64,000 nt of DNA from CAIMUS01 sp963708455 (lineage in GTDB: Bacteria > Pseudomonadota > Gammaproteobacteria > Competibacterales > Competibacteraceae): positions 248,001-312,000 of the forward strand of contig CAVPSQ010000005.1 of assembly GCA_963708455.1 (NCBI GenBank), read 5' to 3'. Positions 33,750 through 43,508 of the stretch are shown here, piece after piece (position 1 is the first letter of the stretch; every line of letters begins with the position of its first letter). The translations under genes and the position numbers were made by a program. A model generated the notes under the pieces. The model worked only from the letters and a program-made list of their open reading frames with translations, ran no database searches and had not been told where the DNA came from.

Positions 33750-34990
33750 GGTTGTACTCCCAGGGCATGGCGTTCCACTACAGCAATCGCCTGTAATTTC
33801 CGGACTTCGCGCAGTTCCTCTGCGCGATACAGCAGGCGGGGTGGTGGCGCCTTGCCATCCGTCACTGCCTGTCGGGTCGCCTCCGCCATGGCGTAGAACT
33901 CTTCCGGCGTGATGTCGCGCCCTCCCAGTCCGCCGATAAAACTGAGCAGCAGCGGCGCACCCGGGCGGCCGTACAGGGCCGACGCCAGTTCGGTGTGCAG
34001 CACGCCGCCCTTACCCATCGACAGGTTCTGGTCGATGACGGCGACACCCTGCTTGCCGGTCACCAGGCCTTGCAACTGTTCCGCCGGGAATGGCCGCAGC
34101 AGACGGGGGCGCAGCAGGCCGATTTTCCAGCCTGCTTCCCGCAGCCGGTCCACTGCCTCTCTGGCCTTGGTGGCGAACGAACCCAGCATGACGAACACCA
34201 GTTCAGCATCGGCACTGCGGTAGGCTTCTACCGCTGGCCAGGTTCTGCCGATCAGCCGGGCGAACTCCTGGGCGATCTCGTCATACACGGTCAGCGCCTG
34301 CAGGGCGGCCAGGTGCAGCTCGTAGCGAAAATACGAATACGCCGCGCCGCCCAGCACCGCCACTGCCTGGCTGATGGGCGCACTGGCGCGGAAAGCGATG
34401 CTTTCCGGATCGAACGGCGGCAGAAAGGCGTCGACCGCCTCCGCCGGTGGCAGGGCTACCGGCTCGCGGGTGAAGGATAGATAAAAACCGTCCAGGTTGA
34501 CGATCACCGGCAGACGGACACGCGGATCCTCAGCCAGCCGGTAGGCTAACAGCACGCTGTCCAGCACTTCCTGACAGGTAGCGCAATGGATCTGCAGAAA
34601 GCCGCAGTCGCGAGCCGCCAGGATATCGTTATGATCCGGCTCCAGGGTAATCGGCGCGGACAGGCCGCGCGACACATTCACCAGCACCAGTGGGGTGCGC
34701 CAGCCGGCGACCGTGTACAACATTTCCATCGCATGCAGCAGTCCCTGGCTAGAGGTGGCGGTGAACACGCGCACACCGGTGGTTGCGGCGGCGCCGGCGG
34801 CGGCCAGCATGGAATGCTCGGATTCGAGGATGACCAGCCGGCCGGCCATGTCGCCGCTGTCCATCCAGGCAGCCAGGGTCTCGATAATTTCGGTCTGGGG
34901 AGTGATCGGAAAGGCGGGCGCATAATCGATCCGGGCCAGACGTGCGCCCCAGGCGGCGGCGCCGTTGCCGGTCAACAAGGTGCGGTTCAT
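33746..34990 (-). CDS. 2-oxoacid:ferredoxin oxidoreductase alpha subunit
   Basis: About 414 residues from the ATG at 34990, which overlaps the preceding stop by four bases. The longer frame from 35098 reads the ferredoxin gene in another frame and is rejected. Conserved features are the N-terminal RIDYAPAFPITPQTEIIE, then ESEHSMLAAAGAAATTGVRV, ATSSQGLLHAMEMLYTVAG and the C-terminal VAVIDQNLSMGKGGVLHTEL, all typical of PorA/VorA. It works with the beta and gamma-delta subunits encoded on either side. Cytoplasmic. Confidence 0.9.
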   Translation of the reverse strand: MNRTLLTGNGAAAWGARLARIDYAPAFPITPQTEIIETLAAWMDSGDMAGRLVILESEHSMLAAAGAAATTGVRVFTATSSQGLLHAMEMLYTVAGWRTPLVLVNVSRGLSAPITLEPDHNDILAARDCGFLQIHCATCQEVLDSVLLAYRLAEDPRVRLPVIVNLDGFYLSFTREPVALPPAEAVDAFLPPFDPESIAFRASAPISQAVAVLGGAAYSYFRYELHLAALQALTVYDEIAQEFARLIGRTWPAVEAYRSADAELVFVMLGSFATKAREAVDRLREAGWKIGLLRPRLLRPFPAEQLQGLVTGKQGVAVIDQNLSMGKGGVLHTELASALYGRPGAPLLLSFIGGLGGRDITPEEFYAMAEATRQAVTDGKAPPPRLLYRAEELREVRKLQAIAVVERHALGVQP

Positions 34991-35901
34991 GCGGCAGACT
35001 CCCCGGCGGCCCGATGTTCGGGCAGCGCCGACATGGCATGGTAGGGACATTGCACCACACAGATCAGACAGCCCTTGCAGTGGTCGTAATCGATGCAAGG
35101 CTGCCCTTCCACGACCTGGATAGCGCCGTCAGGGCAGAAGGTGGCGCAAGCCAGACATTGACGACAGTAGTGATAGTCGATGACCGGCCGCAGGGTCCGC
35201 CACAAGCCGGTCCTGACCTGGACGCTGGTGGCAGCGCCGTGAATCGCCGGAGCGGCCAGCAGGGTATCCTCCACCGGCAGATCGACCCAGGCGGGTGGCT
35301 GATAAGCTGTCGCCGACTGGACGCCGCCTTCGCTCACCGCGCCGGCGTGGTCGACCAGGCGCTCGTAGGCTGCCAGCGCCTGGTCCAGATTGTGCTGCAC
35401 TACGCTGCGGCCGGCTGGGCCTAGTTCCTGCTGAATCGCCTGGGTCAGCACGCCCCGTTTTAGCCCGAGCAGACACGCCGCCGCGCCGGCGCAGGCCGCG
35501 CCGCTATAGGGTAGTTCCGCCCGGTCCTCGACCTCTGCGGCGGGCAGCACCAGCACGGTGCCGCTCAAGTTCAGCCGCTGCCGCCAGTAGTCCGCCGACT
35601 CAAAGCTGTCGATTAGCAAAACAGTGCGCGGGGCAATACCCGTCAACACTCCGGCAGCCGGAATCTGCATCAGGGTATCGTCCGCCACCACCACCAGATC
35701 GGGCTGCCGGATAGGACCGCGCTCGTCGATTGCGTGTCGGGCGGCGCGGACATAAGCGAAGATAGGCGCGCCGCGCCGCTCCGCACCGTAGAGCGGCGCA
35801 TCCTGGACCTCGAAGCCGGCCAGGAAAAAGGTCGTGCCGAGAATGCGGCCACCTGTCTTGATGCCTTGACCTCCGCGTCCATGCAGGCGGATGCGGTACA
35901 T
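34987..35901 (-). CDS. 2-oxoacid:ferredoxin oxidoreductase gamma subunit fused to a 2[4Fe-4S] ferredoxin (delta)
   Basis: A 304-residue fusion. Residues 1-185 are the gamma subunit (YRIRLHGRGGQGIKTGGRIL, APLYGAERRGAPIFAYVR). Residues 240-300 are the delta ferredoxin with two cluster motifs, CRQCLACATFCP and CKGCLICVVQCP. In many organisms these are two genes, so the fusion is worth noting but is known in the family. It is the first gene of the three-gene operon, about 50 bases after the amino-acid dehydrogenase gene, which is on the same strand upstream. Confidence 0.9.
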   Translation of the reverse strand: MYRIRLHGRGGQGIKTGGRILGTTFFLAGFEVQDAPLYGAERRGAPIFAYVRAARHAIDERGPIRQPDLVVVADDTLMQIPAAGVLTGIAPRTVLLIDSFESADYWRQRLNLSGTVLVLPAAEVEDRAELPYSGAACAGAAACLLGLKRGVLTQAIQQELGPAGRSVVQHNLDQALAAYERLVDHAGAVSEGGVQSATAYQPPAWVDLPVEDTLLAAPAIHGAATSVQVRTGLWRTLRPVIDYHYCRQCLACATFCPDGAIQVVEGQPCIDYDHCKGCLICVVQCPYHAMSALPEHRAAGESAA

Positions 35902-35951
35902 GGTTGCCCCCTTAAGCTGCCGCTTTCGGAACTAACCCGAGCAAATCTCAG

Positions 35952-37085
35952 TTAGATAAACCCCGGCGCCGTGGAAAACAGTGACCAGCGCCGGTAGCTC
36001 ATGGCTTTTTTCACCCGCTCCACCGCCAGTTCAACCGCCGCCTCACGTGGCAGGATGTGGCGCTCACGGGCGGTTGCCAGCACCTGTTCAGTGTTGCGCC
36101 GCAGTTTTTCCTCGATCGCCTGCAGCGCGGCACCCTCGCTGGCGCCCCGGTATTCCAGCGCCGCGCAGATCACCCCGCCGGCGTTGGCGATGAAGTCGGG
36201 CACGCACAGCACGCCGCGGTCATGCAGATAGCGCTCCGCCTCTGGCGTGATCGGGATATTGGCGCCCTGAATGATCAGGCGGGTGCGCAACCGGCTGACG
36301 TTGTCTGCGTGGATCACATCCGGACGCGCGGCCAGAATCCGAATATCGCAGTCCAGATCGATCACCGCCTCCCGCTCCAACCGCTGGCCGTCGGGATAGT
36401 CCAGCACGCTGCGACCGGCCTGCTTCAGTTCCAGCAGGGCGTCCACGTCCAGGCCGCGCGGGTTGTACACCGTTCCCTGGGAATCGGCCGCGCCGACCAG
36501 CACCGCGCCCAGCGCTTTGAGGCAGCGGGCGGCATGCTTGCCCACTGCGCCGAAGCCTTGCACCACGACTCGCGCACCGTCCAGCGTGAAATCGCAGTAG
36601 CGCACGGCTACCTCGGCCACATGGCCGATGCCCCAGCCGGTCGCTCCAATCTCATCCAGCGGAATCCCGCCGAATTCGCGCGGCAGCCCGACCGCCCGCC
36701 CGATCTCGTCCCGAATCCAGGCCATGCACTCCTCATCGGTACCCATGTCGGGTCCGAAAATATACTCCTGCACGCCGCGCAGGGAACTGGCGAAAGCCCG
36801 CAGCAGCCGCTCTTTGTCGGCCTTGGGCATGCGCGGATCGCCGTAGAGAACGGATTTGCCGCCGCCGTGGGGTAGGCCGGCGGCGGCATTTTTCAAGGTC
36901 ATGGCACGGGCCAGCCGGAAACATTCCCGGGTGCTGACATCCGGCGCCATGCGCAGCCCGCCGACGGCCGGGCCGGCGGCGGTGTTGTCCACTACCAGCA
37001 CGGCCTTCAGCTCCAGTGAAGGCTCATGGACATGAATGATTTTGGCGGGACCGAGTTCATCGGCGCAAGCGAAGATATTTTCCAT
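35952..37085 (-). CDS. Glu/Leu/Phe/Val-type amino-acid dehydrogenase
   Basis: A 377-residue NAD(P)-dependent dehydrogenase. The catalytic region reads TAAGPAVGGLRMAPDVSTRE, then MTLKNAAAGLPHGGGKSVLY (catalytic Lys in GGGK) and FGPDMGTDEECMAWIRDE. The dinucleotide fold shows VVVQGFGAVGKHAARCL. It interconverts an amino acid and its 2-oxoacid with ammonium. Length is nearer to Leu/Val dehydrogenases (about 360) than to hexameric Glu dehydrogenases (about 420-450). Next to a 2-oxoacid oxidoreductase on the same strand it probably feeds it: amino acid to 2-oxoacid to acyl-CoA. Confidence 0.87.
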   Translation of the reverse strand: MENIFACADELGPAKIIHVHEPSLELKAVLVVDNTAAGPAVGGLRMAPDVSTRECFRLARAMTLKNAAAGLPHGGGKSVLYGDPRMPKADKERLLRAFASSLRGVQEYIFGPDMGTDEECMAWIRDEIGRAVGLPREFGGIPLDEIGATGWGIGHVAEVAVRYCDFTLDGARVVVQGFGAVGKHAARCLKALGAVLVGAADSQGTVYNPRGLDVDALLELKQAGRSVLDYPDGQRLEREAVIDLDCDIRILAARPDVIHADNVSRLRTRLIIQGANIPITPEAERYLHDRGVLCVPDFIANAGGVICAALEYRGASEGAALQAIEEKLRRNTEQVLATARERHILPREAAVELAVERVKKAMSYRRWSLFSTAPGFI

Positions 37086-37112
37086 AGCGCTGCCTGGCAG
37101 TGGGCGCGGCCT

Positions 37113-37631
37113 TCATTCCACCTTGATGGGGCGCCGCTGCGCGGCCTCCACCTTGGGCAGGGTGACTTCCAGTACGCCGTCCTTGAAGGTGGCCTTGGCC
37201 TGAGCGCCGTCTACTTCGGCCGGCAGGGTAACGGTACGGGTGAAACTGCCCCGCGACATCTCCGCGCGGTAGTAGTCACCCTTTTCTTCCTTCTCCTCGT
37301 GGCGGGTGCTGCCTTTGATAGTGATGGTATTGCCGGTCAGGGACACATCCAGGTTGTCTTTGTCCACGCCGGGTACTTCCGCGCGCACCACGATTTCGGT
37401 ATCCCGGTTGACGACATCGACGCGCGGCAACTGGGTTTGCCATTCATGCCACAAGGGCCAATCCCCCTGGAAAGGCCGCATCCAGCCGTGCCGCAGGAAA
37501 GTTCCCAGCCATCGATCCAGGTCTTCCCAGGGACTTAAAGCGGGTGCAGGAGCAGCGGTTCGAAGCTTAACCTGTTGACCTTTGCTTTCGGTTGCAACGT
37601 CTTGCTGCCCAGAAGATTTTTCTTTTGCCAT
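37113..37631 (-). CDS. Small heat-shock protein, Hsp20/alpha-crystallin family
   Basis: A 172-residue chaperone. The alpha-crystallin domain spans about 65-165: PRVDVVNRDTEIVVRAEVPG, VDKDNLDVSLTGNTITIKGS and FTRTVTLPAEVDGAQAKATF. The tail holds the partner-binding IKV (RRPIKVE). The N-terminus is Lys/Gln-rich before a WEDLDRWLGTFLRHGW segment typical of bacterial Hsp20. AAGGAG nine bases upstream supports the start. It ends 28 bases before the amino-acid dehydrogenase gene, on the same strand. Confidence 0.93.
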   Translation of the reverse strand: MAKEKSSGQQDVATESKGQQVKLRTAAPAPALSPWEDLDRWLGTFLRHGWMRPFQGDWPLWHEWQTQLPRVDVVNRDTEIVVRAEVPGVDKDNLDVSLTGNTITIKGSTRHEEKEEKGDYYRAEMSRGSFTRTVTLPAEVDGAQAKATFKDGVLEVTLPKVEAAQRRPIKVE

Positions 37632-37889
37632 GGTCGTGACTCCTTACTGCTACAAGGGTATATTAAGGCATAAAACCTGGTTACAAGAACAGGCTCTGCA
37701 TCCACTCGATCAGAGGAAGGCGCTGAACCGCGGCGCGGTACAGGCGCCCAATCCCGCTTGCCGGGGACTGCTAATATTATATTACTGTAATGGTAATATG
37801 GTTAAAATTTTATACATTCCGGGTTCCTACTGTCTCACAGGGCGCCGGAAAAACAGCGGCTGCGCAAGCCAATACAAGGGGCATTTATC

Positions 37890-39575
37890 ATGAAAAGATA
37901 TCTTTTTTTGCTGTTTGCTACTCTGCTGATTGCGATGCTCTCTGCGTGCAACGGTGGGGGTGATGATGACGATAATGATAATGATCATTCTTTTTCACCC
38001 GTCAGCCTTGAATCGGGAAAAAATACCATCAGGCTGTCTGTCGTCGGCAGTTATTCGGGCAACTTCTTCGATCTCAGCTCCATCTCTCCCCCTGCCTACG
38101 ATCCGGTGACCCAGCGCATCTTCGTGCCCATGAACGATTTGGGATTGGTAGACGTGCTGGATATTAGCAATCCAGCCAAACCGAGCAAAGCCTTCAGCAT
38201 CGTGACAGCGCCGTTTAAACCTAACAGCGTGGACGTGAACAATGGGATTTTGGCGGTAGCCCTCGTCAATCCGCTCAAGGTACAGCCAGGCAGAGTAGTT
38301 TTCTTCGACATCAACGGTACGCGTATCGGAGGGCCTGTAGAGGTGGGATCTCAACCGGCGCTGCTGGCGTTTACACCCGATGGCCGGCGCGTGGTGGTGG
38401 CGAACGAGGGCGAGGCTAATGACGAGTACACCATCGATCCCGAAGGCTCCATCAGCCTTATCGATCTAGGCGTTACCGGCCTGGACTGCCATATTCAACA
38501 ATGCCAACTGGAACCCCAGGTGGTTAATCTCAACTTCAGGGCTTATAACAATAACAAAGATCAGTTGATCAAAGCCGGGGTGCGCATCTACGGACCGGAT
38601 GCAACGGTCGCCCAGGATCTGGAGCCGGAATCGGTGGCCGTCTCCTTCGATTCACAGACTGCCTGGGTGATGCTGCAACGCAATAACGCGGTCGCTGTGG
38701 TAGACATTCCCGGCGCCCGGATAACCGCTATTACGGCGTTGGGCTACCAAGACCATAGCCTGCCGGGCAACGGCTTTGACGCCAGCGATACAGATGGCGT
38801 GATCAACATTCAGACCTGGCCGGTGCGCTCCTTTTATGAACCCGATATCGTCGCTCCTTTTCAGGTGGGTGGAACCACCTATCTGGTGACCGCCAACGAG
38901 GGCGACCCAAGGGATTTCAGCGGCTACACGGAACTGGCTCGGGTGAGTGACTTGCAGCTCGATCCGATAGTTTTCCCGACTGCGGCCAGTTTGCAGGAAA
39001 ACCGCAATCTTGGGCGCCTGAGTGTGACGACGGTAGAGGGCGATACTGATAAGGATGGCGATTATGACCAGATCTATATGCTGGGCTCACGTTCTTTCGC
39101 GATCTGGACGACCGATTGGCAGCAGGTCTTCGCTAGCGGCGATCAACTCGAGCAGCGCGCCGCTCAGGCTGTGCCGGCGTTTTTCAACACATCGGATGAC
39201 GCAACGCGGTTCGATCAGAAGAGCAACGAACGCGGTCCGGAGCCGGAGGAGCTTGCCGTCGGCCAGGTCGGTGGGCGTCACTACGTGTTCGTCGCGCCCG
39301 AGCGCATCGGCGGGATCTATGTCTACGACATCACCGAGCCAAAGGCGCCAGTTTTTCAGCAATACATCAACTATCGCAACTTCGCTATCGATCCGGCAGC
39401 CGTCTGTCAGAAGAATTTGCCCAAATCGGAGCAATGCGCCCGCACAGGCGACCTGGGTCCCGAGGGAATCCTGTTTATCGCCGCCGACCAAAGTCCCCTC
39501 AACGTTCCCCTGGTCGCCATTACCAACGAGGTGAGCAACAGCACTACACTCTACCGGGTTGACAAAATACGATGA
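37890..39575 (+). CDS. Choice-of-anchor I family lipoprotein (beta-propeller)
   Basis: A 561-residue exported protein. The lipoprotein signal is MLSACNGG, with an Asp-rich linker (DDDDNDNDH) right after the lipidated Cys. The beta-propeller-like body contains AYDPVTQRIFVPMNDLGLVD, PALLAFTPDGRRVVVANEGE, YLVTANEGDPRDF and RGPEPEELAVGQVGGRHYVF. These match the choice-of-anchor I (esterase-like/phytase-like) family, which is usually surface-exposed. Enzymatic function is not established. The gene stands alone with 314 bases before cgs/ndvB, including a palindromic repeat. Confidence 0.8.
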   Translation: MKRYLFLLFATLLIAMLSACNGGGDDDDNDNDHSFSPVSLESGKNTIRLSVVGSYSGNFFDLSSISPPAYDPVTQRIFVPMNDLGLVDVLDISNPAKPSKAFSIVTAPFKPNSVDVNNGILAVALVNPLKVQPGRVVFFDINGTRIGGPVEVGSQPALLAFTPDGRRVVVANEGEANDEYTIDPEGSISLIDLGVTGLDCHIQQCQLEPQVVNLNFRAYNNNKDQLIKAGVRIYGPDATVAQDLEPESVAVSFDSQTAWVMLQRNNAVAVVDIPGARITAITALGYQDHSLPGNGFDASDTDGVINIQTWPVRSFYEPDIVAPFQVGGTTYLVTANEGDPRDFSGYTELARVSDLQLDPIVFPTAASLQENRNLGRLSVTTVEGDTDKDGDYDQIYMLGSRSFAIWTTDWQQVFASGDQLEQRAAQAVPAFFNTSDDATRFDQKSNERGPEPEELAVGQVGGRHYVFVAPERIGGIYVYDITEPKAPVFQQYINYRNFAIDPAAVCQKNLPKSEQCARTGDLGPEGILFIAADQSPLNVPLVAITNEVSNSTTLYRVDKIR

Positions 39576-39615
39576 GCATTTCGAAATACACGTAATCAAT
39601 GGTCCACTCTTGCTT

Positions 39616-39685
39616 AGGAGCAAGCTGGCTCGCAAAGGGAACGGTCAGCAGTAAACCGATGCAGTTCGCGAGCCCGCCTGCTCCT
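39616..39685. repeat. BIME-like palindrome upstream of the glucan synthase gene
   Basis: AGGAGCAAGCTGGCTCGC at 39616-39633 is largely the inverse of GCGAGCCCGCCTGCTCCT at 39668-39685. GGAGCAAGCTGGCTCGC-type palindromes are common REP-like elements in Gammaproteobacteria. CAATGG-type sequence on both outer sides extends the symmetry (39596 and 39713). Confidence 0.5.
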
Positions 39686-39767
39686 GCAAGTGCCCTCAAG
39701 TAACCGGTGTAAGCCATTGATGATCTATGCATAACGCTCGACTGGTTACGCCCGAAGGAGACCTCAC

Positions 39768-42700
39768 TTGATGTTAAATCGCCAGACGATTTTCGGGAAT
39801 ATACTCAATTTAAAGGCGTATTTCCGTAGCAACGACTTGACGCAAAAGTACGCCAGCGACGAGCCACCGCTGCGAGCGGAACTGTTCAGCAGTGTGCAGA
39901 TGGAGCAGCATGGCAAGACCCTGGCGGGCTCGCACCAGTTAAGTCTGGGGCTTGCGCCGGACCAGTTGCTGCCGCGGCTAACCGAGAATGAAAAAGTCCT
40001 GCAGGAAGCCTGCCGCCTGCTGACGGCGGCGGTCAAGGCAAACCGCCGGATTGTGCCAGCCGGGGAATGGCTGCTCGACAACCTCTATCTGATCGAAGAG
40101 CAGATTCGCACGGCCAAGCGACACTTGCCCAAGGGTTACAGCCGGGAGTTACCCCGCCTGGCCTTCGGCCCATCGGCCGGGCTGCCGCGCGTGTACGACA
40201 TCGCCCTGGAGACGATCGCGCATGGCGATGGCCGAGTGGATCCGGAAAGTCTCAGCCGCTTCGTAACGGCCTACCAGCAGGCCACCGCCCTCACCTTAGG
40301 TGAATTGTGGGCCATTCCTATCATGCTGCGGCTGGCGCTGATTGAAAATCTCCGTCGGGTTAGCGCCCGAATCGCCGCCGCCGTGATTGACCGCAATCTG
40401 GCCGACTCGTGGGCGGACCAGATGATGGAAATCGCTGAGAAGGATCCGAAGAACCTGATTTTGGTGATCGCCGACATGGCGCGGTCCAATCCGCCGCTGT
40501 CGGGCGCCTTTGTGGCGGAACTGGCGCGCCGGTTGCAGGGTCAGAGTCCCGCTTTGGCGGCGCCGCTCACCTGGATCGAGCAATGGCTTGCCGAGTCAGG
40601 CCAGACCATCGAGCAGTTGGTGCAGTTGGAAAGCCAGCACCAGGCCGCCGACCAGGTCTCCATCAGCAACAGCATCGGCAGCCTGCGCTTTCTGGGGGCG
40701 ATGGACTGGCGCGAGTTCGTGGAGACGATGAGTGTAGTCGAGCAGATATTGCGTCAGGATCTGGGCGGCGTTTATGCCGGAATGGATTTTGCCACCCGCG
40801 ACCGCGACCGTCACGCCGTGGAGAAAATCGCCAAGCACAGTCCGCTGTCCGAAGTTGAAGTGGCGCGCCAGGCGATCCACTTGGCGCGCGCAAGCGCAGC
40901 CAGCAAAGACGGCGATGACCGGATGGCGCATGTCGGGTTCTACCTGATCGATGAGGGATTGCCACGGCTCGAACGGCTGGCGCAGGTCAGCCGGTCCACG
41001 GCAGCGGCTCTCCAAAAAATAAGCCGCCGGTTTCCTTTGTTGGTTTATCTGGGCGCGATTGCGCTGCTGACGGCGGCCCTCAGCGCGAGCTTACTGGAGC
41101 AGGCGTATGCCACCGGGTCACCGGGTTGGCTACTCGCGCTGCTCGGCATCCTTGTGCCGCTGTCCACCAGTCAGTTGGCGGTGGCGCTGGTGAACTGGCT
41201 GGCGACGCTGCTGGCAACGCCACAGCCGCTGCCGAGAATGGACTTCTCCCAGGGAATTCCACCGGAATCGCGTACCTTGGTGGTGGTCCCGACCTTGCTC
41301 ACCAGCGCCGCCGGCATCGAGGATCTGGTCGAAGCGCTGGAAGTCCGTTTCCTGGCCAATCGCGACGACAACCTGCACTTCGGCCTGTTGACCGATTTTC
41401 GTGACGCGTCCCAGGAAACCTGTCCTGAGGACGCAGCGCTGCTGCGCCAAGCGCAACAGCGGATTGAAGCGCTGAATCAAAAATATCGGCGTGCCGAAAG
41501 CGACACGTTCTTCCTGTTTCATCGCCCGCGCCGGTGGAATCCGCAGGAGCGGCTCTGGATGGGTTACGAGCGCAAGCGCGGCAAGCTGGGGGACTTGAAT
41601 GCGCTGCTGCGCGGCGGCGCGGACGATCGCTTCTCGCTGCTCGTCGGCAGGACAGACGTGCTGACGAAGGTGCAATATGTGATCACCCTGGACACCGATA
41701 CGCAACTGCCGCGCGATGCGGCGTGGCAGTGCGTAGGCGCCCTGGCGCACCCCCTGAATCGGGCCCGCTACGACGCTGGCAGGCAGCGGGTCTGTGCGGG
41801 GTACGGCATCCTGCAACCCCGCGTGGCCGTGAGCCTGCCCGGCGCCAACCGGTCGTGGTATGCGCGGCTGTATGGTAGCGAGGCGGGCATCGATCCGTAC
41901 TCGCGCGCTGTCTCCGATGTTTACCAGGATCTGTTCCAGGAAGGCTCTTTCATCGGCAAGGGAATCTATGATGTCGATGCGTTCGAACGGTCACTCGAAG
42001 GGCGTTTCCCCGACAACCAGATCCTCAGCCACGACCTGCTGGAAGGCTGCTACGCGCGGGCAGGGCTGTTGAGTGATGTGCAGTTGTACGAGGACTATCC
42101 AGCGCGCTATAGCGCGGACGTGAGCCGCCGGCACCGCTGGATTCGCGGCGATTGGCAGTTGCTGCGGTGGCTGCTGCCGCGTGTTCCCGGCCTCGGCGGG
42201 CGCCGGCAGAAGAATCCGCTGTCCGCACTGTCCCGCTGGAAAATTTTCGACAATCTGCGGCGTAGTCTCGTGCCACCGGCGTTGACCCTGCTGTTGCTGC
42301 TGGGCTGGACAGCTTCGGCGGCGGCGTGGTTCTGGACCCTGGTGGTGATCGGCATCATCCTGCTTCCTACGTTGCTGGCCACGGGTTTGGCGCTGTTGCA
42401 AAAGCCGCACGAGGTGCGGCTGGGCCCGCATCTCGCTGCTACAGTACGCTCGACGGGCCAGCCATTGGCGCAGGTGGTATTCACGCTCGCCTGCCTTCCC
42501 TACGAGGCGTTCTTCAGTCTGGATGCCATCGGCCGCACCGTCTGGCGAATGGGGGTCAGCCACCAACGACTCCTCGAATGGAATCCATCGGGCGACGTGA
42601 ATCCTGCCAGCCGCGCGGACCTGGTCGCCTCTTATCGATCGCTGTCGAGCGCCCCCGTTATCGCCTCTGCTGTGGCGCTCTATCTGCTGCTGTCGCAACC

Positions 42701-43508
42701 CGCCGTGCTGGCCGTGGCCGGGCCGCTGTTGGCCCTCTGGCTGGCCGCTCCGGCCATCGCCTGGTGGATCAGCCTGCCGCTCGCCCGCCGCGAGGCCAGA
42801 CTAACGGCTGACCAGACCCGCTTTCTGCGGCAGTTGGCGCGCAGGACGTGGCGGTTCTTCGATACCTTCGTCGGCCCGGAAGATCACTGGTTGCCCCCCG
42901 ACAACTATCAGGAGTATCGCCTTGCCACGGTCGCGCATCGCACCTCGCCCACCAATATGGGGCTGGCGCTGCTGGCGAATCTATCCGCCTATGACTTTGG
43001 TTACATTACGGCCGAACGACTCATCGAGCGCACGGCGAATACGCTGCGCACCATGGCCACTCTGGAACGCTATCGCGGCCACTTCTATAACTGGTACGAC
43101 ACACGCTCGCGGCAACCACTGTCGCCGCCCTACGTTTCAACCGTGGACAGCGGCAACCTCGCGGCCCATCTGCTGACCTTGCGACCGGGGCTGCTGGCAC
43201 TGGCCGACGAGCCGATCCTGGGGGTGCGCGTGTTCGAGGGCTTAAGCGACGCCCTGGGGATTCTCGTGGACGCCGTGGGTGCGGCCAGACCGGCTGCGCT
43301 CGCTCAATTGCAGCAGGATCTGGAGGCCGCCGTCGCTTCCCGCCCGACCACACTCGCGGCGGCGTGGCGGCGCCTTGAGCACTGGCCGCCGCCACCACCG
43401 AGGTCGCCGCCCAAGTCGCCGGCAGTCTCGACGCCGCAGCCGACGGCGACCCCCACGGCTGGGCGCGCGCCCTTGCCAAACAATGTCAGGATGCTCTCGA
43501 GGAGTTGA
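39768..43508 (+). CDS. ndvB: Cyclic beta-glucan synthase, N-terminal part (NdvB/Cgs type)
   Basis: This frame holds the glycosyltransferase half of a NdvB/Cgs protein, which makes cyclic beta-glucan from UDP-glucose at the inner membrane. Residues about 420-490 carry two helices. The GT84 domain follows: TLVVVPTLLTSAAGIEDLVE, the acceptor motif ITLDTDTQLPRD (about 640) and RRHRWIRGDWQLLRWL (about 788). More helices lie at about 835-880 and 960-1005, then the start of the glycoamylase-like domain (RTSPTNMGLALLANLSAYDF). The correct frame is lost after RRLE at about 43380. The last 43 residues (HWPPPPPRSPPKS...) are out of frame. Confidence 0.9.
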   Translation: MMLNRQTIFGNILNLKAYFRSNDLTQKYASDEPPLRAELFSSVQMEQHGKTLAGSHQLSLGLAPDQLLPRLTENEKVLQEACRLLTAAVKANRRIVPAGEWLLDNLYLIEEQIRTAKRHLPKGYSRELPRLAFGPSAGLPRVYDIALETIAHGDGRVDPESLSRFVTAYQQATALTLGELWAIPIMLRLALIENLRRVSARIAAAVIDRNLADSWADQMMEIAEKDPKNLILVIADMARSNPPLSGAFVAELARRLQGQSPALAAPLTWIEQWLAESGQTIEQLVQLESQHQAADQVSISNSIGSLRFLGAMDWREFVETMSVVEQILRQDLGGVYAGMDFATRDRDRHAVEKIAKHSPLSEVEVARQAIHLARASAASKDGDDRMAHVGFYLIDEGLPRLERLAQVSRSTAAALQKISRRFPLLVYLGAIALLTAALSASLLEQAYATGSPGWLLALLGILVPLSTSQLAVALVNWLATLLATPQPLPRMDFSQGIPPESRTLVVVPTLLTSAAGIEDLVEALEVRFLANRDDNLHFGLLTDFRDASQETCPEDAALLRQAQQRIEALNQKYRRAESDTFFLFHRPRRWNPQERLWMGYERKRGKLGDLNALLRGGADDRFSLLVGRTDVLTKVQYVITLDTDTQLPRDAAWQCVGALAHPLNRARYDAGRQRVCAGYGILQPRVAVSLPGANRSWYARLYGSEAGIDPYSRAVSDVYQDLFQEGSFIGKGIYDVDAFERSLEGRFPDNQILSHDLLEGCYARAGLLSDVQLYEDYPARYSADVSRRHRWIRGDWQLLRWLLPRVPGLGGRRQKNPLSALSRWKIFDNLRRSLVPPALTLLLLLGWTASAAAWFWTLVVIGIILLPTLLATGLALLQKPHEVRLGPHLAATVRSTGQPLAQVVFTLACLPYEAFFSLDAIGRTVWRMGVSHQRLLEWNPSGDVNPASRADLVASYRSLSSAPVIASAVALYLLLSQPAVLAVAGPLLALWLAAPAIAWWISLPLARREARLTADQTRFLRQLARRTWRFFDTFVGPEDHWLPPDNYQEYRLATVAHRTSPTNMGLALLANLSAYDFGYITAERLIERTANTLRTMATLERYRGHFYNWYDTRSRQPLSPPYVSTVDSGNLAAHLLTLRPGLLALADEPILGVRVFEGLSDALGILVDAVGAARPAALAQLQQDLEAAVASRPTTLAAAWRRLEHWPPPPPRSPPKSPAVSTPQPTATPTAGRAPLPNNVRMLSRS

